NCBI GenBank assembly: GCA_028281885.1
Contig: JANQJA010000020.1
Span: 62,001-126,000 of the forward strand
Length of the DNA: 64,000 bases
Origin: Pseudomonadales bacterium
Lineage (GTDB): Bacteria; Pseudomonadota; Gammaproteobacteria; Pseudomonadales; Azotimanducaceae
Direction of reading: 5' to 3'
Positions 1 through 9,398 of the stretch are shown here, piece after piece (position 1 is the stretch's first letter; each line of letters opens with the position of its first letter). A model generated the notes under the pieces. The model was given only the letters and a program-made list of their open reading frames with translations, searched no databases and was not told the origin of the DNA. Made by a program: the position numbers and the translations under genes.

Positions 1-86
1 GCTGGTGCAGCTTTTTTCCTGGCCGGAGCCTTCTTCGCTGCTGTTTTCTTGGCGGTCGTCTTCGCTTTCGCCTTCTTTGCTGCCAT
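1..86 (-). CDS. Lysine/alanine-rich histone H1-like protein, N-terminal fragment
   Basis: Only the first 28 or so codons are present; the rest lies beyond the left edge. The minus-strand reading starts at the ATG complement 84-86 and is almost entirely Ala, Lys and Thr in AAKK/KTTAKK-type repeats. This composition is typical of bacterial histone H1-like or AlgP-like DNA-binding proteins, which are basic, disordered and bind nucleic acid nonspecifically. A role in nucleoid organisation is inferred from composition alone. GAAAAGGAATAA-like purine sequence precedes the start without a strong Shine-Dalgarno match. Confidence 0.6.
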   Translation of the reverse strand, partial: MAAKKAKAKTTAKKTAAKKAPARKKAAP

Positions 87-122
87 TCGGTTTTCCTTAT
101 TCAAGGTTGCTGGAGAATACAA

Positions 123-146
123 AAAAGCGGTCCGAGGGCCGCTTTT
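123..146. terminator. Terminator-like hairpin with A and T flanks
   Basis: AAAAGCGG and CCGCTTTT form a perfect 8-bp stem around an 8-nt loop, so the element could end transcription in either direction. It sits upstream of the start of the minus-strand histone-like gene rather than after a visible gene, so what it terminates is unclear. Stretch 147-376 holds no convincing coding sequence. It contains a TATAAT hexamer at 301-306 that may be the -10 box of the FmdB/aspS transcript, without a clear -35 partner. Confidence 0.55.
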
Positions 147-376
147 CGTGGTGCTCTTTATAGCTGATTGAATCTGGCCTAGCAACAGACTGGCGGGCAT
201 TTCACACTGTTATCCGGGCTTGAAATGACCGCCTTAGTCCATACTTTCTCATTCATAAACAAAGGTCCCGGTTCCTGTCCACGGGGCCGATGCTTTGAGG
301 TATAATGCGCGGCCGCCAAGTCGCGCGACTGCTTAAATCTGGACCTCGTGTCCGAAAGAAACAGAGGATTAGGTTC

Positions 377-730
377 ATGCCTATCTATGAGTATCAGTGT
401 CAAGCCTGTGGCCATAGACTGGAAAAACTGCAACGGATCAGCGATGACCCGCTCAAGGATTGTCCTGCCTGTTCCAAATCGGAACTACAAAAACTCGTTT
501 CTGCAGCCGCGTTTCGATTAAAGGGTGGTGGCTGGTACGAGACAGATTTCAAAAACGGTTCCAAGAAGAACGTGCTGCATGGTACGGATAGCTCAAATTC
601 AAATGAGGGCAATGATTCCGCCAAGGATTCTTCGAGCGGCGAAGCCAAGTCTTCCGACAGTGGCGCGTCGACGGAAACGAAGAAGACTGATTCAACCAAT
701 AAAAGCGTTGCCGGCTCGGCGGCGAACTGA
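377..730 (+). CDS. FmdB family zinc-ribbon protein
   Basis: A 117-residue protein beginning MPIYEYQC, the usual start of the FmdB/CxxC_CXXC_SSSS family, so I chose the ATG at 377 over in-frame codons further upstream. The zinc ribbon uses two pairs, C8-x-x-C11 and C29-x-x-C32, followed by a conserved GGGWYETDF segment. The C-terminal third is a Ser/Asp/Lys-rich low-complexity tail. The family is small and named after a putative regulator of formamidase, but its molecular role is largely unknown. It precedes aspS, a common proteobacterial arrangement, with a 42-nt gap, and is probably co-transcribed with it. Confidence 0.88.
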   Translation: MPIYEYQCQACGHRLEKLQRISDDPLKDCPACSKSELQKLVSAAAFRLKGGGWYETDFKNGSKKNVLHGTDSSNSNEGNDSAKDSSSGEAKSSDSGASTETKKTDSTNKSVAGSAAN

Positions 731-772
731 TCGGGCGCGCATCGCGCGTCGAATCCAGACAGGGGTATCATC

Positions 773-2536
773 ATGCGGAGCCACTATTGTGGCCATCTCA
801 GGGAATCGCACATCGATGAAGATGTTTCCCTGTGCGGTTGGGTTCATCGTCGCCGGGATCACGGCGGGGTCATCTTTCTCGATTTGAGAGACCGGGAAGG
901 CATTGTTCAGGTCGTGTTTGATCCGGATACAGAGGCCGCGTTTCAGTTGGCCGATGAGGTCAGAAATGAATTTGTGCTGGCGATCAACGGTCGGGTTCGC
1001 GCACGGGATGCGGCAGCGATTAACCCCCGCATGGCAACCGGCCAGATCGAGGTGCTGGGCAAGGAAATCACTATTCTCAATCGGGCCGAGACACCGCCGT
1101 TTCAGTTGGATGAATACTCCGATGCCGGTGAAGATGTCCGGCTGCGTCATCGTTACATTGATCTGCGACGCGAAGAGATGCAGTCACGCCTGCGACTGCG
1201 GTCTGAAGTCACCCATTTCCTTTGTTCTTATCTCCACGACGCCGGTTTCATCGACATTGAAACGCCTATACTCACCCGGGCAACACCGGAAGGTGCGCGG
1301 GATTATCTCGTACCAAGCAGAACGCATCCGGGCGAGTTCTTCGCATTGCCCCAGTCGCCGCAATTGTTCAAGCAACTGCTCATGGTTTCGGGATTCGATC
1401 GTTACTATCAGATTGCCAAGTGTTTTCGCGACGAGGACCTGAGGGCAGATCGCCAGCCGGAATTCACCCAGATCGACATTGAAACGACGTTTATGTCGGA
1501 ACAGGAGATCATGGAATTCACGGAGACAATGCTGCGCGAGCTTTGGAAGACCACCATCGATGTGGACCTGCCGGAGTTCCCCGTGATTACCTATGCCGAT
1601 GCCATGGAGCACTACGGTAGCGACCGCCCTGACCTTCGTTTCGGCCTGCCGCTGGTGGAAATTTCGGATCTGATGAAGGAGGTGGAGTTCAAGGTCTTCA
1701 GCGGTCCCGCCAACGATGATGGTGCACGGGTGGTGGCGTTGCGGCTGCCCCAGGGTGAGCGGCTCAGCCGCAAGAACATCGATGACTACACCAAGTTTGT
1801 CGGTATCTACGGGGCCAAGGGGCTTGCTTACATCAGGATCAACGACATCCGCGCCGGCACCGAAGGACTGCAGTCGCCCATTCTCAAGTTCCTGCCAGAC
1901 GATGTGGTGGCTGCCATTCTGCAACGAGTAGGTGCCGTCGATGGTGATGTCATCTTCTTCGGTGCTGACAAGGCAGGAATCGTCAATGACGCCATGGGTG
2001 CTTTCCGCTGCAAGCTGGCGGAAGATCTCGATCTCTATGAGCGTGACTGGGCCACCTGCTGGATCACCGACTTCCCGATGTTCGAGCAGGACGGCACCGG
2101 TAACTGGACCGCGGTCCATCATCCTTTTACAGCGCCAACCGGTGATCCGGACGCGATGGCCGAGAACCCGGGCGCGACACTGTCGCGGGCCTATGATGTG
2201 GTGATTAACGGCCATGAGCTGGGTGGCGGTTCGATTCGTGTCAGCAGTCTTGAGGTTCAGCAGAAGATTTTCTCGGTGCTGCGAATGTCAGAGAACGAAG
2301 CGAGCGCCAAGTTCGGGTTCCTGCTTGACGCGCTTCGTTATGGCGCGCCACCTCATGGCGGTATCGCGATGGGCCTGGATCGTCTGATCATGTTGTTATC
2401 GGGGACGTCGTCTATTCGGGACGTCATTGCGTTTCCCAAGACGCAGACCGCCGCCTGCCTGATGACCATGGCGCCCAGTGAGATCGAAGCTGCGCAGTTA
2501 CGGGAATTGAATATCAAGGTCGATAAGAAAGGCTAG
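773..2536 (+). CDS. aspS: Aspartyl-tRNA synthetase
   Basis: The 587-residue product is the normal size for bacterial AspRS (E. coli has 590). It charges tRNA-Asp with aspartate in the cytoplasm. An N-terminal OB-fold anticodon-binding domain (about residues 1-105, with [13 protein letters not shown]) is followed by the class II core. Recognisable parts are [16 protein letters not shown] (motif 2), the bacterial GAD insertion in the middle, and GIAMGLDRL (motif 3) near the C terminus. The insertion marks it as bacterial-type. It lies between the FmdB gene and yebC, with only 14 nt to yebC, suggesting one transcript. Confidence 0.98.
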   Translation: MRSHYCGHLRESHIDEDVSLCGWVHRRRDHGGVIFLDLRDREGIVQVVFDPDTEAAFQLADEVRNEFVLAINGRVRARDAAAINPRMATGQIEVLGKEITILNRAETPPFQLDEYSDAGEDVRLRHRYIDLRREEMQSRLRLRSEVTHFLCSYLHDAGFIDIETPILTRATPEGARDYLVPSRTHPGEFFALPQSPQLFKQLLMVSGFDRYYQIAKCFRDEDLRADRQPEFTQIDIETTFMSEQEIMEFTETMLRELWKTTIDVDLPEFPVITYADAMEHYGSDRPDLRFGLPLVEISDLMKEVEFKVFSGPANDDGARVVALRLPQGERLSRKNIDDYTKFVGIYGAKGLAYIRINDIRAGTEGLQSPILKFLPDDVVAAILQRVGAVDGDVIFFGADKAGIVNDAMGAFRCKLAEDLDLYERDWATCWITDFPMFEQDGTGNWTAVHHPFTAPTGDPDAMAENPGATLSRAYDVVINGHELGGGSIRVSSLEVQQKIFSVLRMSENEASAKFGFLLDALRYGAPPHGGIAMGLDRLIMLLSGTSSIRDVIAFPKTQTAACLMTMAPSEIEAAQLRELNIKVDKKG

Positions 2537-2550
2537 GAGGTCGATCGATC

Positions 2551-3288
2551 ATGGCGGGTCATAGCAAGTGGGCCAATATCAAGCACCGCAAGGCGGGGCA
2601 GGATGCGAAGCGCGGCAAGATCTTCACCAAGATTATTCGTGAACTGACGGTGGCTGCCCGGGACGGCGGCGGTTCCATCGATGACAATCCGGCGCTTCGC
2701 CTGGTAGTGGAGAAAGCCAAAGCGGCCCAGATGCCGAAAGACACCATGGAGCGTGCCATCGCCAGAGGTGCTGGCGGTCAGGATGGCGCAGACCTGGAAC
2801 CGATTACCTATGAAGGCTATGGCCCGGGCGGCGTTGCCGTGTTGGTGGAAACCATGACCGACAATCGTAATCGCACTGTTGCAGAAGTCCGACATGCATT
2901 CAGTAAAGCCGGTGGCAATCTCGGGACCGATGGTTCGGTCGCCTACCTGTTCGACAAGAAAGGTTCGATGGCCTATCCGCCGGGTACTGATGAAGAAGGT
3001 TTGATGGAAATCGCGATCGAGGCTGGTGCACTGGATGTCGAAAATGGCGAGGATGGTTCCATTGAAGTGCTGACCCTGCCGGAAGACTTTCAACAGGTGA
3101 AGGATGCGCTCATTGATGGCGGATTCGAACCGGCGTCGGCTGAAGTGGCCATGGTGCCGCAGACCTACTCTGATCTGGATGGCGACACAGCTGAGAAGGT
3201 GCTGCGCCTGCTCGATACGCTGGAAGACCTGGACGACGTCCAGAACGTCTATACCAACGCGAATTTCCCTGATACGGGCGACGACTGA
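2551..3288 (+). CDS. yebC: YebC/PmpR family regulator or translation factor
   Basis: A 245-residue protein starting [14 protein letters not shown], the diagnostic N terminus of the YebC/TACO1 family. Family members have been described as DNA-binding regulators (PmpR) and, more recently, as factors that help ribosomes through proline-rich stretches; which role applies here cannot be told from sequence. Full length, with no breaks. It sits between aspS and ruvC, the classic gammaproteobacterial order, and is preceded by AGGAGG 10 nt before the ATG. Confidence 0.96.
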   Translation: MAGHSKWANIKHRKAGQDAKRGKIFTKIIRELTVAARDGGGSIDDNPALRLVVEKAKAAQMPKDTMERAIARGAGGQDGADLEPITYEGYGPGGVAVLVETMTDNRNRTVAEVRHAFSKAGGNLGTDGSVAYLFDKKGSMAYPPGTDEEGLMEIAIEAGALDVENGEDGSIEVLTLPEDFQQVKDALIDGGFEPASAEVAMVPQTYSDLDGDTAEKVLRLLDTLEDLDDVQNVYTNANFPDTGDD

Positions 3289-3355
3289 ACGTGTCCTCGC
3301 TCCCGCGTCTCTGGCGGGTGTGTTAATCTAGGCAAAACGTCTTCCAGGTCAAGAC

Positions 3356-3892
3356 ATGACCCTCATTCTGGGAATCGATCCAGGCTCCCGAATCACCGGT
3401 TTCGGCCTCATCAATGTCAAGGGAACGCGGCAGGAATACGTCGACAGTGGTTGTATTCGCGCTGACGATCGTGCGCCCATGCCGGAACGCCTCAATGAGA
3501 TTTTCACCGGCGTGCAGGAAATTATTGCGACCTACCGACCGGCTGAATTTGCCATTGAGAAGATCTTCATGGCGCGTAGCGCGGAATCTGCATTAAAGCT
3601 GGGGCAGGCGCGCGGCGTGGCGATTGTCGCCGCGGTGAACGAAGGCGTCCCGATATTCGAGTATGAGGCGCGGAAGATCAAACAGGCAGTGGTCGGCACC
3701 GGCGCGGCGGACAAATCCCAGATCCAGCATATGGTGCAGCGACTGCTGGGCCTGCCCGGCCAGCCGGGCTCGGATGCGGCAGATGCGCTCGCGATTGCCC
3801 TGTGTCACAGCCATACCAGGCAGTCGTTGTCCCGGGTTGGCGGGGCGCGTGGTTTTCGGCGTGGGCGGCTGATCGGAGCTGATTCGCCGTGA
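3356..3892 (+). CDS. ruvC: Crossover junction endodeoxyribonuclease RuvC
   Basis: A 178-residue RNase H-fold nuclease that resolves Holliday junctions by paired nicking. The catalytic acidic residues lie in GIDPGS near the N terminus, FAIEKIF at about residue 65, and [12 protein letters not shown] at about residues 141-152. It overlaps ruvA by 4 nt and so is translationally coupled to the branch-migration helicase genes. I see no CTGT-N8-ACAG LexA site in the 67 nt upstream. Confidence 0.97.
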   Translation: MTLILGIDPGSRITGFGLINVKGTRQEYVDSGCIRADDRAPMPERLNEIFTGVQEIIATYRPAEFAIEKIFMARSAESALKLGQARGVAIVAAVNEGVPIFEYEARKIKQAVVGTGAADKSQIQHMVQRLLGLPGQPGSDAADALAIALCHSHTRQSLSRVGGARGFRRGRLIGADSP

Positions 3893-4470
3893 TCGGTTTG
3901 ATTCGAGGATTGCTGGTGGAGCGAGCGCCGGGCCAGGTGCTGGTGGATGTCGCTGGCGTGGGCTATGAGATTGATATCCCTGTTTCGACATTCAATGCGT
4001 TGCCGCAGGCGCAGCAGACGGTGCAGTTGTTCACCCATCTGGCAGTTCGCGAGGATGCCCAGCAGTTGTTCGGTTTTGCTTCAGTTGAGGACCGCGATCT
4101 GTTTCGGGCCCTGATCCGAGTTAATGGTGTGGGGCCAAGACTGGCGCTCACCATCTTGTCGGGCATGGACGCGTCAGCACTCGCTCAGTGCGTTCATGGT
4201 AATGATGTGAAGGCATTGACCGGGTTGCCGGGTGTGGGTAAGAAAACCGCCGAGCGTCTCATTATCGATCTGCGTGATCGGTTGCCTGAGGCAGATGTCT
4301 CTGAAACAACGGCGACTGCGGCACGTGGAGATCATTTCGCCGATGCGGAAACGGCGTTGATTGGTCTTGGCTTCAAGCCTCAGGAAGCGGCTCGGGCACT
4401 GGCATGTGTTGAAGACAGTAGCGCCGATGTGGAGACTTTGATCAAACTGGCGTTAAAAGAGCTGGGCTAG
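3889..4470 (+). CDS. ruvA: Holliday junction branch migration protein RuvA
   Basis: A 193-residue junction-binding subunit that tetramerises on Holliday junctions and recruits RuvB. It opens with the OB-fold ([18 protein letters not shown]) and has tandem helix-hairpin-helix motifs ([22 protein letters not shown]). A short C-terminal UBA-like domain III ([11 protein letters not shown]) contacts RuvB. The start is a GTG overlapping the ruvC stop. Normal length and complete. Confidence 0.97.
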   Translation: MIGLIRGLLVERAPGQVLVDVAGVGYEIDIPVSTFNALPQAQQTVQLFTHLAVREDAQQLFGFASVEDRDLFRALIRVNGVGPRLALTILSGMDASALAQCVHGNDVKALTGLPGVGKKTAERLIIDLRDRLPEADVSETTATAARGDHFADAETALIGLGFKPQEAARALACVEDSSADVETLIKLALKELG

Positions 4471-4474
4471 GCCA

Positions 4475-5518
4475 ATGATCGAATCAGACAGACTGGTTGC
4501 TCCTGAAGCCGTCGCAACTGAAACAGCGCAAGACTGGGCAATCAGGCCAAAGTCCTTTGCTGAGTACCGCGGCCAGCCGGAAGTTACTGAGCAGATGACG
4601 ATCTTTATTCAGGCAGCCCGGAGCCGTGAAGAATCGCTCGATCACACATTGATATTTGGCCCACCCGGGCTCGGCAAGACGACTCTAGCCAATATCATCG
4701 CCAACGAGATGGGGGTGCAGATTCGGTCGACTTCAGGCCCTGTCATCGAGAAAAAAGGCGATCTGGTCGCGGCGCTCACGAATCTTGAACCTGGCGATGT
4801 GCTGTTTATTGATGAGATTCATCGTCTGACGCCGGCGGTGGAGGAAGTGCTATATCCGGCGATGGAGGATTTCCAGGTGGATATCACCATAGGCGAGGGG
4901 CCGGCAGCACGTTCCATCAAGCTTGACCTGCCCCCCTTTACTCTCGTTGGGGCAACCACGCGAACCGGGCTTTTAACTTCTCCGCTGCGAGATCGATTCG
5001 GTATCGTGCAGCGACTGGAGTTCTACAATGTGGATGATCTGACACACATTGTGATGCGTTCAGCGCAGTTGCTGGATGTTGCTACCGATGTTGAAGGTGC
5101 ACGGGAAATAGCGCTGCGATCAAGAGGAACCCCCAGAATTGCAAATCGACTGCTGCGCCGTGTTCGGGATTTCGCCCAGGTCAGGGCGGATGGCGTGGTG
5201 ACACCGGAAGTGGCCGGACGAGCTCTGGATATGCTGAAGGTGGATGCCAATGGATTTGATCATATGGATCGCCGGTTGTTGATGGCGCTGATTGAGAAGT
5301 TCGATGGTGGTCCGGTGGGCATCGACAGCATCGCGGCCGCCATTGGTGAGGAGCGGGACACCATCGAGGATGTGTACGAACCCTTTCTCATCCAGCAGGG
5401 GTTTATCCAGCGTACACCGCGTGGCCGCCTTGCGACGCGCAACGCGTATCTGCATTTCGGACTGCCCAACCCGGGTAGCGAGGATCTGTTTCAGGGTGGC
5501 GACGATACGCCCCACTAG
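4475..5518 (+). CDS. ruvB: Holliday junction DNA helicase RuvB
   Basis: A 347-residue AAA+ ATPase motor that drives branch migration with RuvA. Walker A is [11 protein letters not shown] at about residues 63-73, Walker B is LFIDEIHRL, and GATTR is the sensor 1 region. A C-terminal winged helix (RTPRGRLAT) ends the protein. It starts 4 nt after ruvA. Downstream, the ybgC thioesterase often found before tolQ is missing: only 21 nt separate ruvB from tolQ. Confidence 0.98.
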   Translation: MIESDRLVAPEAVATETAQDWAIRPKSFAEYRGQPEVTEQMTIFIQAARSREESLDHTLIFGPPGLGKTTLANIIANEMGVQIRSTSGPVIEKKGDLVAALTNLEPGDVLFIDEIHRLTPAVEEVLYPAMEDFQVDITIGEGPAARSIKLDLPPFTLVGATTRTGLLTSPLRDRFGIVQRLEFYNVDDLTHIVMRSAQLLDVATDVEGAREIALRSRGTPRIANRLLRRVRDFAQVRADGVVTPEVAGRALDMLKVDANGFDHMDRRLLMALIEKFDGGPVGIDSIAAAIGEERDTIEDVYEPFLIQQGFIQRTPRGRLATRNAYLHFGLPNPGSEDLFQGGDDTPH

Positions 5519-5539
5519 TGTTTTTGCAGGGAGTCAGGT

Positions 5540-6211
5540 GTGACAGAACAGCTTTCTATAATCGAATTGATCCTTGGCGCGAGCGTGGTGGTACAGGCGG
5601 TGATGGGCCTGTTGATGCTCGCGTCGCTGGTTTCCTGGATTATGATTTTTCAGCGTGGCTTTGCATTGGCGGCGATTCGTCGTCAGGCGACGGAGTTCGA
5701 AAATGAGTTCTGGTCCGGCAAGGATTTGCGGGGCATCTATCGTGAAGTCGAAGGCACAGAAGAAACACCGATTGGCATGTCGGCTATCTTTGTCAGCGGT
5801 TTCCGTGAGTTCACCCGATTGCGCAAGCAGAACGCTGATCCGGACCGCGTCATGCAGAATGTCCAGCGAGTCATGCGGGTTTCGTTGTTTCGCGAAGAAG
5901 AGCGGCTGGAAACGCACCTGCCATTTCTGGCGACGGTCGGCTCAACGAGTCCCTACATCGGCCTTTTTGGGACCGTGTGGGGCATCATGAATTCCTTTCG
6001 CGGGCTTGCCACCGTTGAGCAGGCGAGTCTGGCAGTGGTCGCACCTGGTATTTCCGAGGCCCTCGTCGCGACTGCAATGGGGCTTTTCGCTGCGATCCCT
6101 GCAGTGATCGCCTATAACCGCTATGCGGCCCAGATCGAAGTCATTGTGAACCGCTTCGAAGCATTCAGCGATGAATTCTCCAGTATTCTCTATCGCGCCA
6201 TCAACCAGTAG
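5540..6211 (+). CDS. tolQ: Tol-Pal system proton channel protein TolQ
   Basis: A 223-residue inner-membrane protein with a GTG start (AGG ahead of it). It has three transmembrane segments: one near residues 15-37 and two in the C-terminal half, around the GTVWGIMNSF and SEALVATAMGLFAAIPAV signatures of the MotA/TolQ/ExbB family. With TolR it forms the proton-motive-force motor that energises TolA for outer-membrane constriction at division. First gene of an uninterrupted tolQRAB-pal-cpoB run. Confidence 0.97.
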   Translation: MTEQLSIIELILGASVVVQAVMGLLMLASLVSWIMIFQRGFALAAIRRQATEFENEFWSGKDLRGIYREVEGTEETPIGMSAIFVSGFREFTRLRKQNADPDRVMQNVQRVMRVSLFREEERLETHLPFLATVGSTSPYIGLFGTVWGIMNSFRGLATVEQASLAVVAPGISEALVATAMGLFAAIPAVIAYNRYAAQIEVIVNRFEAFSDEFSSILYRAINQ

Positions 6212-6219
6212 GAGGACGC

Positions 6220-6642
6220 GTGGCTAAAGCAGCACGTCGCAAACCTATGGCAGAGATTAATGTGGTTCCCTACATTGATGTCATGCTGGTATTGCTGGTG
6301 ATCTTTATGGTGGCGGCACCGCTGCTCCGACCGGGTATTGATGTGGAGTTACCGGAGACAACGGCGGGTCCGCTCGCCATTGATGAGAATGAACCTACGT
6401 TGGTCGTGTCAGTCAAAGCAGACCAGACCTACTTTATTAATACGGGCGATGCGGAAGAGCCGGTGACCATTGATGCGATTGCTGAACAGGCAGGCAAGAT
6501 TCTCGCGGCCAACCCGGAAGTCCGGGTACTGGTCGAAGGTGATCGTAACCTGCCATACGGTGTTGTGGTGAACCTGATGGGCGTGTTGCAGCGTGCTGGC
6601 GCGGCCAACGTGGGGCTGATCACAGAGCCGCCCGAATCCTGA
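6220..6642 (+). CDS. tolR: Tol-Pal system protein TolR
   Basis: A 140-residue ExbD/TolR family protein with a GTG start following AGGAGG. A single transmembrane helix (about residues 17-37) carries the conserved proton-conducting Asp in the VPYIDVMLVLLVIFMV segment. The periplasmic domain is of normal length. It starts 8 nt after tolQ, and its stop overlaps the tolA start by one base (TGATG). Confidence 0.96.
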   Translation: MAKAARRKPMAEINVVPYIDVMLVLLVIFMVAAPLLRPGIDVELPETTAGPLAIDENEPTLVVSVKADQTYFINTGDAEEPVTIDAIAEQAGKILAANPEVRVLVEGDRNLPYGVVVNLMGVLQRAGAANVGLITEPPES

Positions 6643-7406
6643 TGAATACATTTTCCGCTTATCTGGTGCCGACCTGCTATGCCCTGCTGTTCCATGCCCT
6701 GGTCGCAGCAGCGCTGATCGTCCAATGGGAGGAGCAGCCGCCACTCAGGATCAGCGATATCGAGCACTATTACATCGAGGCATCGATGGTTGCGGAGAAC
6801 CCGCATCGGGTCCGCGAACGCCGAGAACAGGCAGAAGCCGCCGCCGCGTTACAGGCGCAGCGAGACCGCGAGGCGGCGCTGGCGAAAGAGCAGGAGACGG
6901 CCCGTATCAATGCAGAACGTCTCAAGGCGGAGCGCCTGGAGGCTGAACGCCTGGCGGAACAGCAGCGTCTGCAGGCCGAAGCCGCCAGGCGGTTGCAGGA
7001 AGAACGCCGACAGGCCGAGGAACCCAGCAGGGAAGAGCGTGAATTGATGGCGGCGGAACTGGCGCTGGCGGTGATGGGGGAGCAGGCCGAACGCCAGGCG
7101 ATAACCGACGACGAGAAGGCAATGGCCTATGCTGCGCGGATTCGAGAGGAAATTGTCCAGAACTGGTCGCGTCCGCCGAGCGCGCGGAATGGGATGCAGG
7201 CGTTGCTTCGAGTGAGTCTTGTGCCAACGGGTGAAGTGGTCGAGGTGTCCGTGATTGAAGGTAGTGGGAATGCCGCTTTTGACCGTTCCGCTGTTGTGGC
7301 AGTAGAGAAAGTGGAACGATTTGTCGTTCCCGATGATCCCCGTCAGTTTGAGCGTAATTTCCGTGAATTCGAGGTGCTGTTCCGTCCGGAAGACCTCCGT
7401 CTCTAG
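6642..7406 (+). CDS. tolA: Cell envelope integrity protein TolA
   Basis: A 254-residue protein linking the TolQR motor to Pal and TolB across the periplasm. It has an N-terminal membrane anchor (residues about 8-27) and a long charged Ala/Glu/Arg-rich helical domain (about 50-140) with repeats such as RLKAERLEAERLAEQQ. A TonB/TolA C-terminal domain follows (about 155-250, with SLVPTGEVVEVSVIEGSG). The central helix is shorter than in E. coli TolA (421 residues), a common variation. Overlaps the tolR stop by 1 nt. Confidence 0.93.
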   Translation: MNTFSAYLVPTCYALLFHALVAAALIVQWEEQPPLRISDIEHYYIEASMVAENPHRVRERREQAEAAAALQAQRDREAALAKEQETARINAERLKAERLEAERLAEQQRLQAEAARRLQEERRQAEEPSREERELMAAELALAVMGEQAERQAITDDEKAMAYAARIREEIVQNWSRPPSARNGMQALLRVSLVPTGEVVEVSVIEGSGNAAFDRSAVVAVEKVERFVVPDDPRQFERNFREFEVLFRPEDLRL

Positions 7407-7424
7407 CAGAAGGCCCAGTTGTTG

Positions 7425-8744
7425 ATGAAGTACTACTCAATCGTTGCCGTATGGTTCGTGGTCCTGGCTTCGCCCGCGTCCGCGAATCTGACCATTGAAG
7501 TCACCAAGGGTGTGGACAATGCGGTCAGGGTCGCTGTTGTGCCGTTCGCCTGGCGGGGCAGTGGCGGACTGCCCATCGAGGTCACGTCGGTGATCGATGC
7601 CGATCTGACCCTGAGTGGTCGCTTCGAAACCTTGCCGGCGAGCCAGATGCTGAGCCTTCCCAATGAATCCGGCGAAGTGTTTTTTCGGGACTGGCGACTG
7701 CTGGACGTCGAATATCTGGTTATCGGTTTCCTTGAGCCGGCGGCCGATGGCCTGGTGCGGTTAAAGTTTGAACTCTACAACGTCTTTCAGCAGCGTCCCG
7801 TGATCGGTCATGCTATTGAAGGTGATGTCACCGAACTGCGCGACATGGCTCACCATGTTTCTGATGCTGTGTTTCGAGAGCTGACGGGTATCGAAGGTGC
7901 GTTTTCCACCCGGATTATGTATGTGACCTCAGTCGGTGAGCCGGGTAATGCACTGTTTCGACTCAACATCGCTGATGCCGACGGCCATCGGGTTGAAACG
8001 GTACTTGAGTCCCGTGAACCGATCCTGTCGGCTACCTGGGCGCCGGACGGTCGCAGGATCGCGTATGTCTCGTTCCAGCGGGAAGGCCGACCGGCCATCT
8101 ACATCCGTGATCTCACGACCAATACCGTCCAGCAGGTGACGGATTACCGGGGCAGTCTGAATGGCGCACCGGCCTTCTCCCCCGACGGGAATCACCTGGC
8201 GATGGTGCTTTCCAAGGACGGTAGTCCCGATATCTATGTTCTGAATCTTGAAACCAGGCGACTGCGCCGTATTACGCGGCACTATGCCATCGATACGGAA
8301 CCTTCCTGGACTCCCGATGGTGAGAAACTGATCTTCACCTCGGATCGGGGTGGCCAACCACAGATCTACATGATGACGCTGGCGAACCTTTCGATCGAGC
8401 GCCTGACTTTCGAGGGCGACTACAATGCCCGCGCTTCGATGCTGCCGGATGGCAGCGGCATCATTATGGTTCACCGCCGGGAAGGTATCTTCCACATTGC
8501 GTTGCTGGAGTTCCGGCGCGGTCGGCTGACGGTCCTGACGGAGACCTCGCTGGATGAATCTCCCAGTATCGCACCCAATGGAAGTATGCTAATTTATGCC
8601 ACCCAATCCCGCGGGGAAGGGATTCTTGCCGCTGTCTCGATTGATGGTGGAGTGAAGTTCGATCTGCCTTCCAGTGAGGGTGATGTCAGGGAACCAGCCT
8701 GGTCACCAACTAAACGAAAGGAATTTGAGCCGATCACAAGATGA
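7425..8744 (+). CDS. tolB: Tol-Pal system periplasmic protein TolB
   Basis: About 439 residues with an N-terminal signal peptide cleaved after ASPASA. The D1 domain is followed by a six-bladed beta-propeller, seen as repeated WAPDGRRIAY, FSPDGNHLAM and WTPDGEKLIFTSDRGG strands. TolB binds Pal and TolA in the periplasm. The ATG at 7425 gives the normal signal peptide. An in-frame TTG at 7419 is 5 nt from AGAAGG and could be used instead, adding two residues. Confidence 0.96.
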   Translation: MKYYSIVAVWFVVLASPASANLTIEVTKGVDNAVRVAVVPFAWRGSGGLPIEVTSVIDADLTLSGRFETLPASQMLSLPNESGEVFFRDWRLLDVEYLVIGFLEPAADGLVRLKFELYNVFQQRPVIGHAIEGDVTELRDMAHHVSDAVFRELTGIEGAFSTRIMYVTSVGEPGNALFRLNIADADGHRVETVLESREPILSATWAPDGRRIAYVSFQREGRPAIYIRDLTTNTVQQVTDYRGSLNGAPAFSPDGNHLAMVLSKDGSPDIYVLNLETRRLRRITRHYAIDTEPSWTPDGEKLIFTSDRGGQPQIYMMTLANLSIERLTFEGDYNARASMLPDGSGIIMVHRREGIFHIALLEFRRGRLTVLTETSLDESPSIAPNGSMLIYATQSRGEGILAAVSIDGGVKFDLPSSEGDVREPAWSPTKRKEFEPITR

Positions 8745-8833
8745 CCCGGGTGCAGGAAATGGGACCTGCGTCACGTGAACCTGCGAGAGACTTTGTGGTT
8801 TAATTCGGCACGAGCGTTATTTAGGAGCTAACC

Positions 8834-9379
8834 ATGACAATAAGATCTTTCCGTGAGCTGTTCATCATTGGGCTTGCGGTCACCATGATTGCGGGCTGTT
8901 CCAGTACGCCGGAGGAAGAACCAGTCGCTGCGGCGGAACCGGAGCCTGTTGCTGAGCCAGTTCAAGCGGCCCCGGAACGTCCAAGCAGATCGATAGACTA
9001 TCGTGATGGTTCCGGCTACCTGCAGGTACTTGAAGGCAACAGCTATGAGACACTGCAGGGTGTGTTCTACTTTGATTTCGACCAGGCTATCGTAAAGCGC
9101 GCCGCTTTTGCGGAGCTGCGCAAGCATGCTGAGGCACTTGCCGAAGACCGGTCACTGCGTGTTCGTCTTGAAGGTCATGCCGACGAGCGTGGTACCCGGG
9201 AATACAACCTGGCGCTCGGAGAGCGACGTGCCAATGCGGTACGGGCTTATCTTATGACCAACGGGGCGTTGTCGTCACAGCTGGAAACCATCAGCTACGG
9301 TGAAGAAAAGCCGGCGATGAGCGGCAGCAATGAAAGCGCCTGGGCGAAGAATCGTCGAGTAGAGCTGGTCTACCGATAG
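8834..9379 (+). CDS. pal: Peptidoglycan-associated lipoprotein Pal
   Basis: A 181-residue outer-membrane lipoprotein. A type II signal peptide ends in a lipobox-like MIAGC (Cys at about residue 22), followed by an Ala/Glu/Pro-rich linker and an OmpA-like peptidoglycan-binding domain. That domain carries the signatures VFYFDFDQA and GHADERGTREYN, and ends VELVYR. AGGAG lies 7 nt before the ATG. The 89-nt gap after tolB may hold a separate promoter, but I see no clear hexamers. Confidence 0.97.
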   Translation: MTIRSFRELFIIGLAVTMIAGCSSTPEEEPVAAAEPEPVAEPVQAAPERPSRSIDYRDGSGYLQVLEGNSYETLQGVFYFDFDQAIVKRAAFAELRKHAEALAEDRSLRVRLEGHADERGTREYNLALGERRANAVRAYLMTNGALSSQLETISYGEEKPAMSGSNESAWAKNRRVELVYR

Positions 9380-9398
9380 ATTCCCAATCGGGCAACTT

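Noticed and set aside
1184-2215. A 343-codon minus-strand frame within aspS
   Set aside because: Shadow of a highly conserved synthetase in high-GC DNA.
5519-5539. Missing ybgC between ruvB and tolQ
   Set aside because: Only 21 nt separate the genes, and many gammaproteobacteria have ybgC elsewhere, so this is not evidence of a local deletion.
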